Below are positions 11,806 through 22,235 of a stretch of DNA of 64,000 bases, in pieces (within the stretch, counting starts at the first letter, position 1; each line of letters opens with the position of its first letter). The position numbers were made by a program, and so were the translations under genes. The notes beneath the pieces were generated by a model, which was not told the origin of the DNA, ran no database searches, and saw nothing but the letters and a program-made list of their open reading frames with translations. The DNA is from Eutrigla gurnardus (lineage: Eukaryota; Chordata; Actinopteri; Perciformes; Triglidae), in the NCBI GenBank assembly GCA_963514095.1, contig OY741268.1, forward strand, positions 11,926,208 to 11,990,207. The letters are read 5' to 3'.

Positions 11806-12816
11806 ATGGATCAGTGTTTCAGACATGCCCTGTGGATGCTTCTTCTCATTGGCTTTCTTCAAGCAAAGCCCGTCTGCGTTGGACAGAGCGACATGGGCTT
11901 CTGTTATTTACTCCAAGATGTCAACTGTGTAAGTTATTTCATGATCATATCTTTTTTCTAGGAATATTGAAAACTGACAAGGATCAGCAAGTGCTACTAC
12001 TGAAACGTAAATAGTAAAACTGCTCTTCTTTTTCTCCAAATCTTTCTTGTAGGTAAACGTGACTTTCAAGTCAACAAATGTGACGGTAAGAAATCATTGT
12101 ACATCAGGTTTAACTTCTCATTCAGGACTTTAATGCTACTTTTGCTGAGTGGAGAGCACCACAACTGTGTTTACATAGCCACACACTGTTTTCTTTTGAG
12201 ACTTGCCTCATGTTAGGGGGGTAAAGATCATTTTCTTAAAATTACTAAAAATAAATATTTTTGCATTTGATTAAGTCAAACAGAATGACTTCCTACTTAC
12301 TCAGACTAGCACCAGTAGATGACAGAAGATGGTTGCGAACTCTAATATATCGGACAATAAACCAACAGTTGCAATCAGCTTTTAACATTATTGGGAACGT
12401 CTGTAGAATCTGATTCAACCTTTTTTTTTTTACGTTCATGATTTTGTTGGTTTTGATCACTGGACATAGTGTGACCAAAAGGATTGCTGTGTCTTTGTTA
12501 GGAAACCTGCCTTAACGCAATCCTGAAGCACGTCAAGGAAGGCTTCAATCACGCCAGGCAGCACTGCAAAGATGCCCAGCAACGGATTGGCAACACTCTG
12601 GAGGCTTTGGACGGATTGCACCTTGTAAGTATTGCCTTCAAATGATTTGATTTCCTCGCTCAAGATGCATGATCCAATACTAAAGCAGTCGCCTCTCCTC
12701 AGACACAGGCAGACTCTTCCGAGTGCAAGTTGGAAACCAAGGGAACCCAGTTTGAGAACTTCGTCAACGACGCCAAAACTTTCGTGGAACTTCTGAACGC
12801 ACGTCCTAGGAAGTGA
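11806..12816 (+). CDS. il2l: Interleukin-2-like cytokine (il2 paralogue)
   Basis: Four exons, all phase 0: 11806-11928, 12053-12085, 12502-12624 and 12703-12816, encoding 130 residues. Residues 1-20 form a signal peptide (MDQCFRHALWMLLLIGFLQA). The long, very short, long, long exon pattern is that of IL2/IL15 genes. Mature cysteines are 24, 33, 41, 55, 74 and 101; C41, C55, C74 and C101 correspond by exon position to cysteines of the neighbouring il2. The CxCE motif of helix D is altered to CKLE (101-104), followed by FENFV and FVELLN typical of helix D. N-glycosylation sequons are at N43 and N50. The start follows a TATA box by about 100 bases. The protein presumably acts as a secreted T-cell growth-type cytokine through common-gamma-chain receptors. 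Naming it il2-like and the CxCE gene il2 is my inference; a full four-exon, stop-free frame argues that it is functional. Confidence 0.85.
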
Positions 12817-13010
12817 TGCTACAGATGTTTCCTTTACTTTATCATTATTTAATATTTAACACTGCACTAATAATCTGACTCACCGTGAAGTAATGGTTTA
12901 GAAACACTCCAAAAAGTTCTCAAGTAATTTATATATTTATTTATTATGCAACTGATGTACCACATCTATGTACAAGATATGTAATAATAATAATTTATGC
13001 CAATAAAATG
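12817..13010 (+). other. il2-like 3' UTR with AU-rich motifs and poly(A) signal
   Basis: ATTATTTAATATTTA and ATATTTATTTATTA stretches (about 12843-12948) carry several ATTTA pentamers. AATAAA at 13002-13007 is the likely poly(A) signal. Confidence 0.65.
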
Positions 13011-15222
13011 TGAACAATTTTAACTGCAATTCATGATTTTGCTTGTTTGATTTGCCTTGTCTGGATTTGTTTATCTTCATCTATCTCTAAAAACGACCAA
13101 CATCAAATATTGGAGCCAGGGAATTGGTCACCGTCACTTTCTCTGTCAATACAAACACACAACTTTCCTTGTCTTGTGGATAATCCATTAAAATAGCAGA
13201 CTTCATCCACTTCTATGATTAGACCCAGCTTGAATAAGGATGTTGTGCTAATGTGTCACTACTGTCGAGATGAGGTTAACCTGCTCTTACCGTGAAAGCC
13301 GCTAGTTCTTATGGGATGACGAGTGACAACAGCACCGAACAGCTCGTATTCATCAAACTCTGCTGAGCATCAACAGAAATAATTCTGAGGTCATGCAAAT
13401 TGTCTTAAGAATCACCTAATCGAAAACCTGAAAAACAATTAACTTCAGTTAATTACTTCTAAAAGCAAATAAACTCTACAATTATGACACTACCTCATCC
13501 CATTTCATGCCTTGGAAACTACCCCGAAAAAAAAAATCCCCCGTTGTCTTTTTGAACACTTAAAAAGTGGGACACCACCTAAATAAGGAATTCCAACGTT
13601 ATTTCCATGGCCTGGGAAAGTTCAATCACTATATGTCAACGTGAGCTGCTCTCAGAGAAGTAACAGTGTTCACACTACAAAAGCGACATAAGAGCCAAGC
13701 GTGGCCTGCTACATTGTCCGCGGGTTGCTGTTGAAGTGTTGCTCTAGCGCTCATTGACCTAGTTATGTTGGGGGTTTTTATAGAACAGAACCGACTGAAA
13801 CAAACATATGATTGGTTGATGCGCCAGCAAATGTCGTGACCGGCTCAACTTTAACTTGTAGCATGCAACGCTGTTGCCGTGTCACTCGTAGCATGAATGC
13901 AGCATGAGTCTCAAACTTGTGATGTCATCAAGTATAAAGTCTGGATCTGCTCCATGGCGAATGAACGGGAGACCCTCAAAATGGTTTCGTATTTTTACAC
14001 CCAAATTATATTTATTGTATTGTGGCGTTATCAGAAACCCACACACATTCCTCTGGGTGCTCTCAGTTGCATCAATGACATCTTTCCAAATGTATTATCT
14101 ATGTGTTACGGCCGCCGCTGGCTGCCATTTAGCGTGTATTAATTGTGTTGTTTCCATTAGTGATTCTGCCGGTTATGCAAATCCAGCTGTATTATTCCCT
14201 GTCGAGGATTGGTCCTTCTGAAGCCGAGGCGGCCTACTTCCTGGTTGCTGTTCGCTGGCGTCCGTGATTGGTGTGGCTGTGATTTGATCGAACCTACCAA
14301 TCGGAAGTCTTCAATCAACTCCAGCTGCATTTCAAATAACCTCTAACAATCCTCCTTTTGTTCTTTAGCATATTTTTGAGCCAAGAGCTAAGTAACTGTC
14401 ATTTATTCCACTTCATTTTGTGTATTGGTTATTTGTCAGCACCTGTACAGCCTCTGTTATAGCTCCTGGTGCAAGCCCGCTCTCCTTGGTTAATTAAACA
14501 CCTGACCAGAACCTGTCCAGTTGTCGCATTCCACCTCATTTCCTATCCCAATTATATGCTCTCCAAAACCAGTCGGGTTGCAACACTGTGCAGGGAACAG
14601 TCATCGTGAACATAAAAGGCTCCACAAGGCTGCATCCTTTATCACTTACAGCAACAACTGTGCAAGTCATCCCAGTAAATATATCAGCTGATAAAATGCA
14701 GCTTTGGTGGGCCTTTAACTCACAATGAGAAATCGTACTGATCAGAAAATCAAACGCATTCCAATTTATATCATGATTTATAGATCATAAACAAGGACAC
14801 AATTATAACTGCTGAACTTAGGTTTCAGTTGTTAACTTAAAAAAAAAAATACTTTCTTATTATTTGCATCAACTGTCATATCTGGACAGCATACATGGGG
14901 CAGGCGATATGTGAAAACATCTGGTTCTTCCTTTTTTCCGTCAACTATCTAGCAGTAAAATAAGAATTTGTGACCCGACCGCTATGCTGAGGCGCAGCAA
15001 ACTCATTGCAGCTAAACAGTACACGAAAACACTTTTCTGAAAACATCTGACACTAGAAATAGGCAATGCAGTAACAGCATCTTGACTTGCATTTGATCAG
15101 CGGTGATCAGAGTTCACACGCTCCACGAGCATTTGACAGCTCCCTTTAAAAGGGACCATGTGGAAATGAAAAGTGGAAAGTTGACAAGCAGCTATGACTG
15201 ATAGTTGCGTCACAAAAGAGAT
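13011..15222. other. Gene-free DNA between the il2 paralogues
   Basis: No exon recognised. The stretch about 13.70-14.34 kb has a higher CpG content and ORFs of 81 and 105 codons in overlapping frames with no family signature. It reads like an old interspersed repeat, but its ends could not be defined. Confidence 0.45.
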
Positions 15223-15230
15223 GATTCGTT

Positions 15231-16286
15231 CAGGGGCGTAGCGATGATTTCGGAAGTGAGGGGGACAGAAAAGTGACATAACACTGAACACAAGTATCAT
15301 ATTCTGATATAACTATGTTACATTACAATATTGTGGCGAAGGATGACCTCTGCGGACAGTTAAAGTAGCTGTCTCAGAAACAACCAATCAGAACCACACA
15401 ATTTTAGATTAGAAATAAGAAGAGAAGTCACTCTTATCCTATAGACATTTCTTTAGCCAGTTATAATCTCTCCTCAGCTGTGAAGTCTTGGGCTGATGGT
15501 CAACGCTGCTGCCTGTTCCCTGTCCTGACCCCATGGAGCTGCTCTTTCCCTGCTCTGTCTATTGCAATAATACAGATACAAAAATATTGCAAAAGAAAAA
15601 GTAAATGTTTTGTATAGAATTGAAAATAGCAGTTGTGAAATAGCTGTGGGAGTTAATCTCTAAGTCACTCTTATACTATAGATATATTTTCTCAGCGAAT
15701 AATTATCTCTCCTCACCTATGAATCCCCAAATTCCCCTGCATGACTGTCAGTGCCTTCTTCTCCACCTTCTCATCCCTGTTCTTTCTATTGTAGCAATAA
15801 AGATTATTTTGGAAAATGTGCAAAGCAATAGTGAGCACACATTCTGAGCAGAAATTAACAAATGGGTCTATTCCTAGCATTAAGTAAAATAAGGTAAAAT
15901 CAGGAACTTAGAAATGTAGGGGTTGTATTACAGCAACAGTTACGTGTATTTTAAAAAGGGGGAGCCCGTTGCCGATTCTAGTGTTAACTGCTATATTGGC
16001 ATCGAATTAATTTGATATGATTAAGCTAACATTAACAGGCAACTAACACAGTTGGTTTTGAATAAAGAGTGCAAGTCTTTTTGCCGCTTACTGGCTGGTT
16101 TACTGAACATTATTTCAATAACAGTGCTGCCAGCGCACGTCTCAATTGTGTGACGCGATCTGTACTATGGTTTTCATGGTGCATTTAAGGACAGCTCAGA
16201 AAAACGACATTTAACAAATGAATTGAGCGGTTGTAAAAAATGCGGGAGACATGTCTCCCGTGTACCCCGCGTCCTCTACGTGCCTC
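15231..16286. mobile_element. Degenerate hAT-like element
   Basis: The left end CAGGGGCGTAGCGATG and right end (reverse complement) GAGGCACGTAGAGG are similar imperfect terminal inverted repeats. The flanks GATTCGTT (15223-15230) and GATCCATT (16287-16294) match at six of eight bases, consistent with an old 8-bp target duplication. The internal GGGAGACATGTCTCCC palindrome near 16.25 kb is typical of this repeat type as I recall it. No transposase frame survives. Confidence 0.45.
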
Positions 16287-16294
16287 GATCCATT

Positions 16295-18053
16295 ACACAC
16301 ACTCATTTGAATTGCACTTTGACAAATAATAAATAATACGCTTATAGTACTAGATTATAACATTTTTTCTTTTTAATGTCAACCTAAGCTTGAGATTTGT
16401 ATGTTTTATTGCAAATACATATCGGCTATACAAAGATGTTCAATAATTGATGCTGTTTTTATGAGTCTCACTGTGAAAATTCCCCTATGGGCACTAAAAG
16501 GTTTTCATACCTCCACGTTAAAGGAAACTGTGGTGAATATTATCCACTGATTGTGGTGCGTTCAGCGAATGTTATCCACTGATCACATCATGATGAATCA
16601 CCTTTAGGGCCAGTTTGAACAAAGCCAAAGCAGGTGTAGCCCACATAAGCCCAGAATTCAATAGATGTGTATTTGAATTATTTGGTTACGGTAATTTTCT
16701 AGACTTCATATCTTTATATTTATATATATATAAATAAATCGTCTTTTCTTGATTTCCTCTCTCTCTCTCCTAACTTTTAATCTGAAAAATGATACATGCA
16801 TTTGAATGGCAATAGACCACTTTTCAAACCCCCTCCAAGCAGTATTAATGTTGGCATTACTTTCACAAAGACAACTGGAGTGCTTTCAGTTTTCCTCAGA
16901 GCCTTCTACTAACAAAAATGTATTCAATATATGATATTGTAATGAATTCCCTATTCTGACGACAGCACGGCCTCTCTTCCTTTCCTTTAATGTTGCACGC
17001 AGGCACTCACTGTCTGATGCTGCAACCGACACAACCACTATGCTTTCTGGCGACTATTTTTTTTTACCTTTGGAGCTAGCGAGAGTTGACAACACTGCAC
17101 AGGACACACTGCAGTTTGTCTTCCACAGCTTCGTGCTGTAAATGGAGAGACAAAGGTGGACATTGGTGACACTGGTACCAGAGTAGTGGGCTAAAACATT
17201 TGGTGAATCAGCTTTTCGCTAATATGCTTTTATTTTTTATATCATTTTATTAATGTATTTTGTGTTTTTTTATTTTATAAATCTTGTTTTTATTTCACAC
17301 TGTTACTACCATTACTGTTATTACAGCTTTTAATTCTATTTTATTACATGTTTAACATTTTTATTGTCTTGTGTGCATTGGTCTCACATTGTTGAATTGT
17401 TAACTTGCTAAATTGCTTTGTGTTATCGTCTCAATAGCCGAACTTGTTCCGTCATACTTTTTAGCACTTTGAACTACACTGGATGATCTTATATGAAACA
17501 AATAAAGTTTGATTAATACATTCATTTTTCCTGTAGATTGTACCTGATGGCAGATAGAACTGCATAGTGAAAGCAAGGGTTTTAGGGAAGCAATCTAAAC
17601 ACTGATGGTGTCATTATTCTATAGCCATTACATTGTGCAATCAACAGTTATTTTATAATGACAAGTCATTGCAAAAACATGTTTATTGCCAGTTTAAATT
17701 AGACTTAGCTTGCTTGCAAAACAGATAAACTGAAGATCACACACAAAAAAAAAAAAAACACAATTTTGGAACAAACTCAGCATTCAGTCATTATCTCTGC
17801 ATGTTATGACGTTAACATAATTTAACATGTTTTTCCTTCGGTGAACTGTGCCTTATTTAATAGTGAATCACTTAAAGATGGATAGTAAAGATGTTCAGAA
17901 ATGTTATAAAAGAAATAGCAAGTGTTTGTTAATGACAAACAAGTCCGAACAGAGCACACAGAGAAAGAATGAAAAACCCTGTGTACCACAAACCAGCGAA
18001 GGCCAACCTACTTTCATAAGAGTTTAAATGGTGTGCTTCAATTGGTGACTTGA
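16295..18053. other. Gene-free DNA upstream of il2
   Basis: AT-rich intergenic sequence with a LINE-like tail near 17.4-17.5 kb (separate entry) and small (TA) and (A) runs. No exon found. Confidence 0.5.
17430..17525 (+). mobile_element. Possible LINE 3' tail
   Basis: TTAGCACTTTGAA ... ATATGAAACAAATAAAGTTTGATT resembles the terminal part of L2-type LINEs (a short stem followed by ATAAAGTTTGATT repeats). Only the tail is present. Confidence 0.35.
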
Positions 18054-18189
18054 GGGATTTTACCATGTTGTAGTAGCATTGTAAGAAAAAAAAGTTCCAA
18101 GAGTCATCTAAAGGAAAAAACAACGCTGTATGCATTAGGCGACACACAAATAATTCAGCCCACCCTTTCCACCCTACAGCTATATAAAT
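18054..18189 (+). promoter_or_regulatory. il2: il2 promoter: NF-kB, CD28RE-like, AP-1, NFAT and TATA
   Basis: In order: GGGATTTTACC (18054-18064, NF-kB-like); AAAGTTCC (18091-18098, CD28RE-like) directly followed by AAGAGTCATC with the AP-1-like GAGTCATC at 18101-18108; GGAAAAA (18113-18119, NFAT core); an Oct-like TATGCATTA (about 18128-18136); and TATATAAAT (18181-18189). The ATG follows 80 bases later. The block TTCCAAGAGTCATC then GGAAAAA closely matches, as I recall it, the human IL2 CD28RE/AP-1 element (TTCCAAAGAGTCATC) with its neighbouring GGAAAAA. The site order is the same as in mammals. This implies calcium/CD28-type induction of the fish gene. Confidence 0.72.
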
Positions 18190-18268
18190 TACACAGGGGG
18201 TAAGTCGAGCAACACAACACCTCCACTCGACAATTTGCTTTTCACACTGACAAGCCTTCAGGCTGAAC

Positions 18269-19245
18269 ATGGAGAACTTCATTAGGATTGCCTTTTGGAT
18301 AACTCTCTCTGGTTATCTTCAAACCGAATCACAACCCATTGTGAACGACTTCAGTGCGAACTTTATTCTGAAACATGTTACATGTGTGAGTTACTTTAAG
18401 CCAAATCTATTTCGGCTGCTCAGTTTGCTTAGTTTCTACCAGTTGCTAATACAGTCCAATGTTTTCTTCTGTCCATACAGGAATCAGAGTCAACATTCTT
18501 TGCTCCGACGAGTGTGGAGGTAAGGGTATATTTTATATTGTAAAATTTTAGTTTTACAGGTCTTCAAAATATAATGATGCATTCCAAGAGACTTCACAAT
18601 TAATAATGAAATGTAGTATATGTATGTACTGTGCCAAATACGGTGATTATGATGGTGATGAATTCTGGGTAGTCCCCATCATCCAAGTTGCTCAAGTGTC
18701 AGGGTTTAGAAGAGCTTTTCGAAACCACATGTAAAGGTCCTCTAGTACAGGAAATGAGCTTGGCAGGTGCTGCTACTTCACACAGCTGTGACAGCTTCTG
18801 TGTGACTTCTCTGCGCGCAGCAACAAGCATGCCTCAGTCAGAGCAGGAAAATTAAGCTAGACCACCTCTGTTTTTCACACACAGAGTCAATGCATTACCA
18901 CGGCACTGGACTGTGTTAAAAGAGAACTTATCGGAACAGCCAAAACGGAATGTGAAGACCCGGCTGGATACATAAACCTGGCTCTCGAAGTCTTGGACCT
19001 TCAGATCGAAAACCGAACGGATATGGGCTATGTAAGTATTTCTCACCACTGTGTTGCATAATCAAGTGCCAATTTTTTGCCTCAAATGGGCTGAACTCCC
19101 TTATTGTCTTTGACAGGCATTGACAAACTCCACTGAATGTGCCTGTGAGAGATGGCTTCAAACTCCCTTCAAAGAGTTTCTGGAGAATGCGGTATCTTTA
19201 CTTCAGCTTGTAAAAAGTGAATCGTCTGAGAACCATAGATTGTAA
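18269..19245 (+). CDS. il2: Interleukin-2
   Basis: Secreted four-helix T-cell growth factor acting through IL-2R beta and the common gamma chain. Four phase-0 exons: 18269-18385, 18481-18519, 18885-19031 and 19117-19245, encoding 143 residues with no internal stop. The N-terminus (residues 1 to about 21) is a modest hydrophobic signal peptide (IRIAFWITLSGYL). Mature cysteines are 39, 55, 62, 75, 109 and 111. The helix D signature CACE (109-112), then FKEFLENAVSLLQ, matches the CxCE ... EFL pattern of IL-2/IL-15/IL-21 proteins. Sequons are at N95 and N105. Exon layout matches mammalian IL2 (second exon very short). It lies head-on to adad1 14 kb away, as IL2 faces ADAD1 in human. The closest relative in the window is the gene at 11.8 kb, from which it differs by C62 and the second CxCE cysteine. 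Confidence 0.9.
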
Positions 19246-19660
19246 AGCAGACAGATTTTGCAAGAATACATGCTCGCGTTTTCGGTATTTTTTTTGTAAA
19301 ACTAGCAACATCTGCACATGTGAAGTAGAGTGATCTCGGGTATATTAATGATGCTGTGATTCTGGACACTGCTCTAAAATATTTACATTTATAACCATGT
19401 CATTGCAATGTGGAGATGAGGCAACTACTCATACTGAATGTATGTATTATTTTTGAATGTATGCATATTTATTATATATAAATGTCTATTTTTTTCCTTT
19501 ATAATTTCTATGAGAATCTGCTGTGAAATGTATTTAAAAGTTCTCAATTTCCAACGATGATGCATTTGATGTAAGCTTATTAGCTCTGAATGTCTATTTA
19601 TATATTTATAATATTTTATATGTTTGTTCTTTCGATCTGAGGTATAATTTAATAAAATGT
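19246..19660 (+). other. il2: il2 3' UTR with AU-rich elements and poly(A) signal
   Basis: Several ATTTA motifs are spread over 19380-19640, including TATTTATTATATATAAATG and CTATTTATATATTTATA. AATAAA at 19651-19656 is the likely poly(A) signal. A transcript destabilised through AU-rich elements is expected for IL-2. Confidence 0.65.
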
Positions 19661-20807
19661 TAAGCTACTCTAACGATTTGTGATTAGTACTTTCACACAC
19701 CAAAAAAAAATCTGCTGTTGTATTCAGAAAGAGGTGGATTTTTCTGGCCTTTCAAACCACAAATAAAAGCATCAACCAATCACATTGTAGGTACAATATA
19801 TTCTATGACAGAGGCTCTCTGAACCAAAACGACAAACTTTGATAACGCTCAATTTTTACAAAGGCAGCACCTTTCACAATAAAAGCCTTAGACATTTGCA
19901 CTGCATAACTGTTTACTAAAGGGAACTCAAATTCACTGAGAGCATGAAAGGAAACTCAATAAAACAGCTTACAGTAGCTTAGGCTATGAAACGATTTGGC
20001 TCAGATGGACAAGCCAGACGATCCGAGTCAATAGGATCCCTGTCGTTGGTCCACTGCCTGCGCAAATCTACTCAATTTTTATTGAAAAAGTGCAGCGACT
20101 GTCGCTAATTTACACCGCTGCCGTTATGAATCGTCATGAATGTCACATTTTCTTGTCATTTATTCATCTTGCCCCCAAGATGACATTTTCTCTCTTGCAG
20201 TGATGCAAGTAATGTGGGAGAGGAATAGGTGTATGGCCTCTGTAGGAGGCTGAATTTCCTCAATGTTAAGGGGAACTAAACTAGTCAAGCTGTCCATAAG
20301 AAGTTTTATGGAAAATCAAGTCAGTGATTCATTCATTGTAAAATTATTCTAGGAACAAAATTGATTATGTAGTCACAGTTTAGCCATTTGTGCCAAAAGG
20401 TAGTTCCCCTTTAATGTTTGCCAATGTTAGCAAGTTAGTCATTTTTGGTGTCATAGTACAACAGCATAATAGCCAAGACATAAAATGAAAATGTTAATTA
20501 AAAAAACATCAATTGGATTTAATATTTGCCCCCTTTAAGCCCCTAATCTCCACTCTTAAATATAATCTGAATTACCCATGCTGTGTCCATAATCATTATC
20601 ACCTTTAATTTGTTGCAGACGTAGCCATTTATTTCCATTTTAGTTGTTGAAAAGTATTGCTGCATTAGCAAACACCAGGATTTCACTGCACCGGATATCA
20701 GTGCTTAACAGGGGGTTCCAACACAAACCATTTGATCCTTAGGATATATGAAACTATTCACAAGCGTTTTATGATCTGCCGCCTTAATGGTTACTTTTTG
20801 TTTATAT
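19661..20807. other. Gene-free intergenic DNA
   Basis: AT-rich sequence with no recognisable exon, repeat boundary or RNA gene. Confidence 0.5.

Positions 20808-20902
<95 letters not shown>
20808..20902. repeat. (TA)n microsatellite
   Basis: About 45 uninterrupted TA units after a short ACACA lead. The YIYIY-type ORFs on both strands are products of the repeat. Confidence 0.97.
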
Positions 20903-20904
<2 letters not shown>

Positions 20905-20999
20905 TAGGGGGCTTCTCACCCCTCATTCGCTAACATTACATCGATATCAGAGTAAGCCTTTGCTCCGTTGATTTTCCATTATTTATTTTAGGTTTTTTT

Positions 21000-21956
21000 T
21001 TTTAATGTGAAGGTATGGTAGGTACATTTAACGTTGTTTTCTCGCTTAGATTTTTCAAAGGTTCCTGAGAAATAGACACTGTACTATCCGATAACACCGT
21101 TATTGTAACCAGCAAAAATGGTTGTGATTTGCGATGCGTATGTCAGCGAACTGTCTGACATTAGCACGTTAGCCTACGTTAGAAAGCCTGATGGTACAGA
21201 CACACCAACTCCGGCAGCAGACGTCAAGTCAACGGATCCCATTCATTGTCTATGTAGAGCAGGAGCTCCGCATGATGGATACGGCACGTCGAATTGGCGG
21301 CCCTGTCGCCGTACGTGAATTTGCATAAAGTTCGATGGATTGAACTTTATGCAAATGCCGTCCGTCCAACGCAATGCCGCCGGCTCCAGAAACTTCGTTC
21401 AAACTATCAAACTAGGCAGTGTTGATCAAATATGAATCCAGATTCTGTTACTGCACTACACATTTCCCGCCTCAAATGTTTTCAGAAACATGCTTTAGCG
21501 TGTAGTTTAACTGTAGAATGAGATCGTTTGTGGCCCGGCCGCCATGTTGGAAACGGCAGAGCAAAACTCAAGTCCCGCCCACTTCGCAGGACGTCTATCC
21601 AATTGATCCAACTTGAACACAGAACTGCCCACTCGCCGGTGCGTTCGACGGTCCGTTGCGTCGCTGCCGGAGTTGGTGTGTCTGTACCATGACGTTTTTG
21701 AAGCGTACCAACGTCACTCCTGTCTAGTACGGCATCAAGGCAGCTACAGACCCGAAGATGACATGATTACACGGGTTGGCCAAACGAACAAGCTTGGAAT
21801 AAATATTTATGACAGCTTGCGTTCGCCGATTACTTGGACGCCCCCCCCGAAATATTTTTATTGCAGATCTCCATGAATCACACAAATGACCTTTTTCGGA
21901 ACAAAAACGGCGAATTTCGCCGAAAGGTGACAAGTTTGCATCCCTGAAAATCTTAT
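21000..21956. mobile_element. hAT-like element remnant with inverted repeats
   Basis: The right end, GTTTGCATCCCTG (to about 21953), equals a terminal repeat CAGGGATGCAAAC in reverse, preceded by GCCGAAAGGTGACAA. A related right end (GAAAGGTGACTAGTTTGCAGGTATG) closes the element at 24399. The central part (about 21430-21600, with CATGTTGGAAACGG and TGTTTTCAGAAACATG) resembles the interior of the element at 30969-32426. A matching left end was not found, so the left limit is approximate. It contains a perfect 28-bp inverted repeat and a 15-bp hairpin (see findings). ORFs here have no transposase signature. Confidence 0.45.
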
Positions 21957-22235
21957 GCACTGATCAGCCTCAATGGAGCAGTGATGCAATCCAATTTTCC
22001 CAATGTTGCCCCATCTTCAGAAGCAGTGTTTCCCACACATTGGCGAGACTATGGCACACTGCCAATGTCTCAATGTTCGCCCAAAATTATTTTATCAAGG
22101 CAAATGGACTTAACTAGCGGCTCTAATGATCGGCCTAAACAGGAGGGCAGCAGCGCTTATTATAAAAGGGAAATCCTAGCGGCATGTATTATATTATATT
22201 TAACAGTATTAATAATAATAATAGTCATAATAAAC

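Noticed and set aside
13897..14221. ORFs of 81 and 105 codons between the il2 genes
   Set aside because: Different frames over the same stretch, no splice context or recognisable domain; probably an old repeat.
20705..20971. Tyr-Ile repeat ORFs on both strands
   Set aside because: Direct translation of the (TA)n microsatellite.
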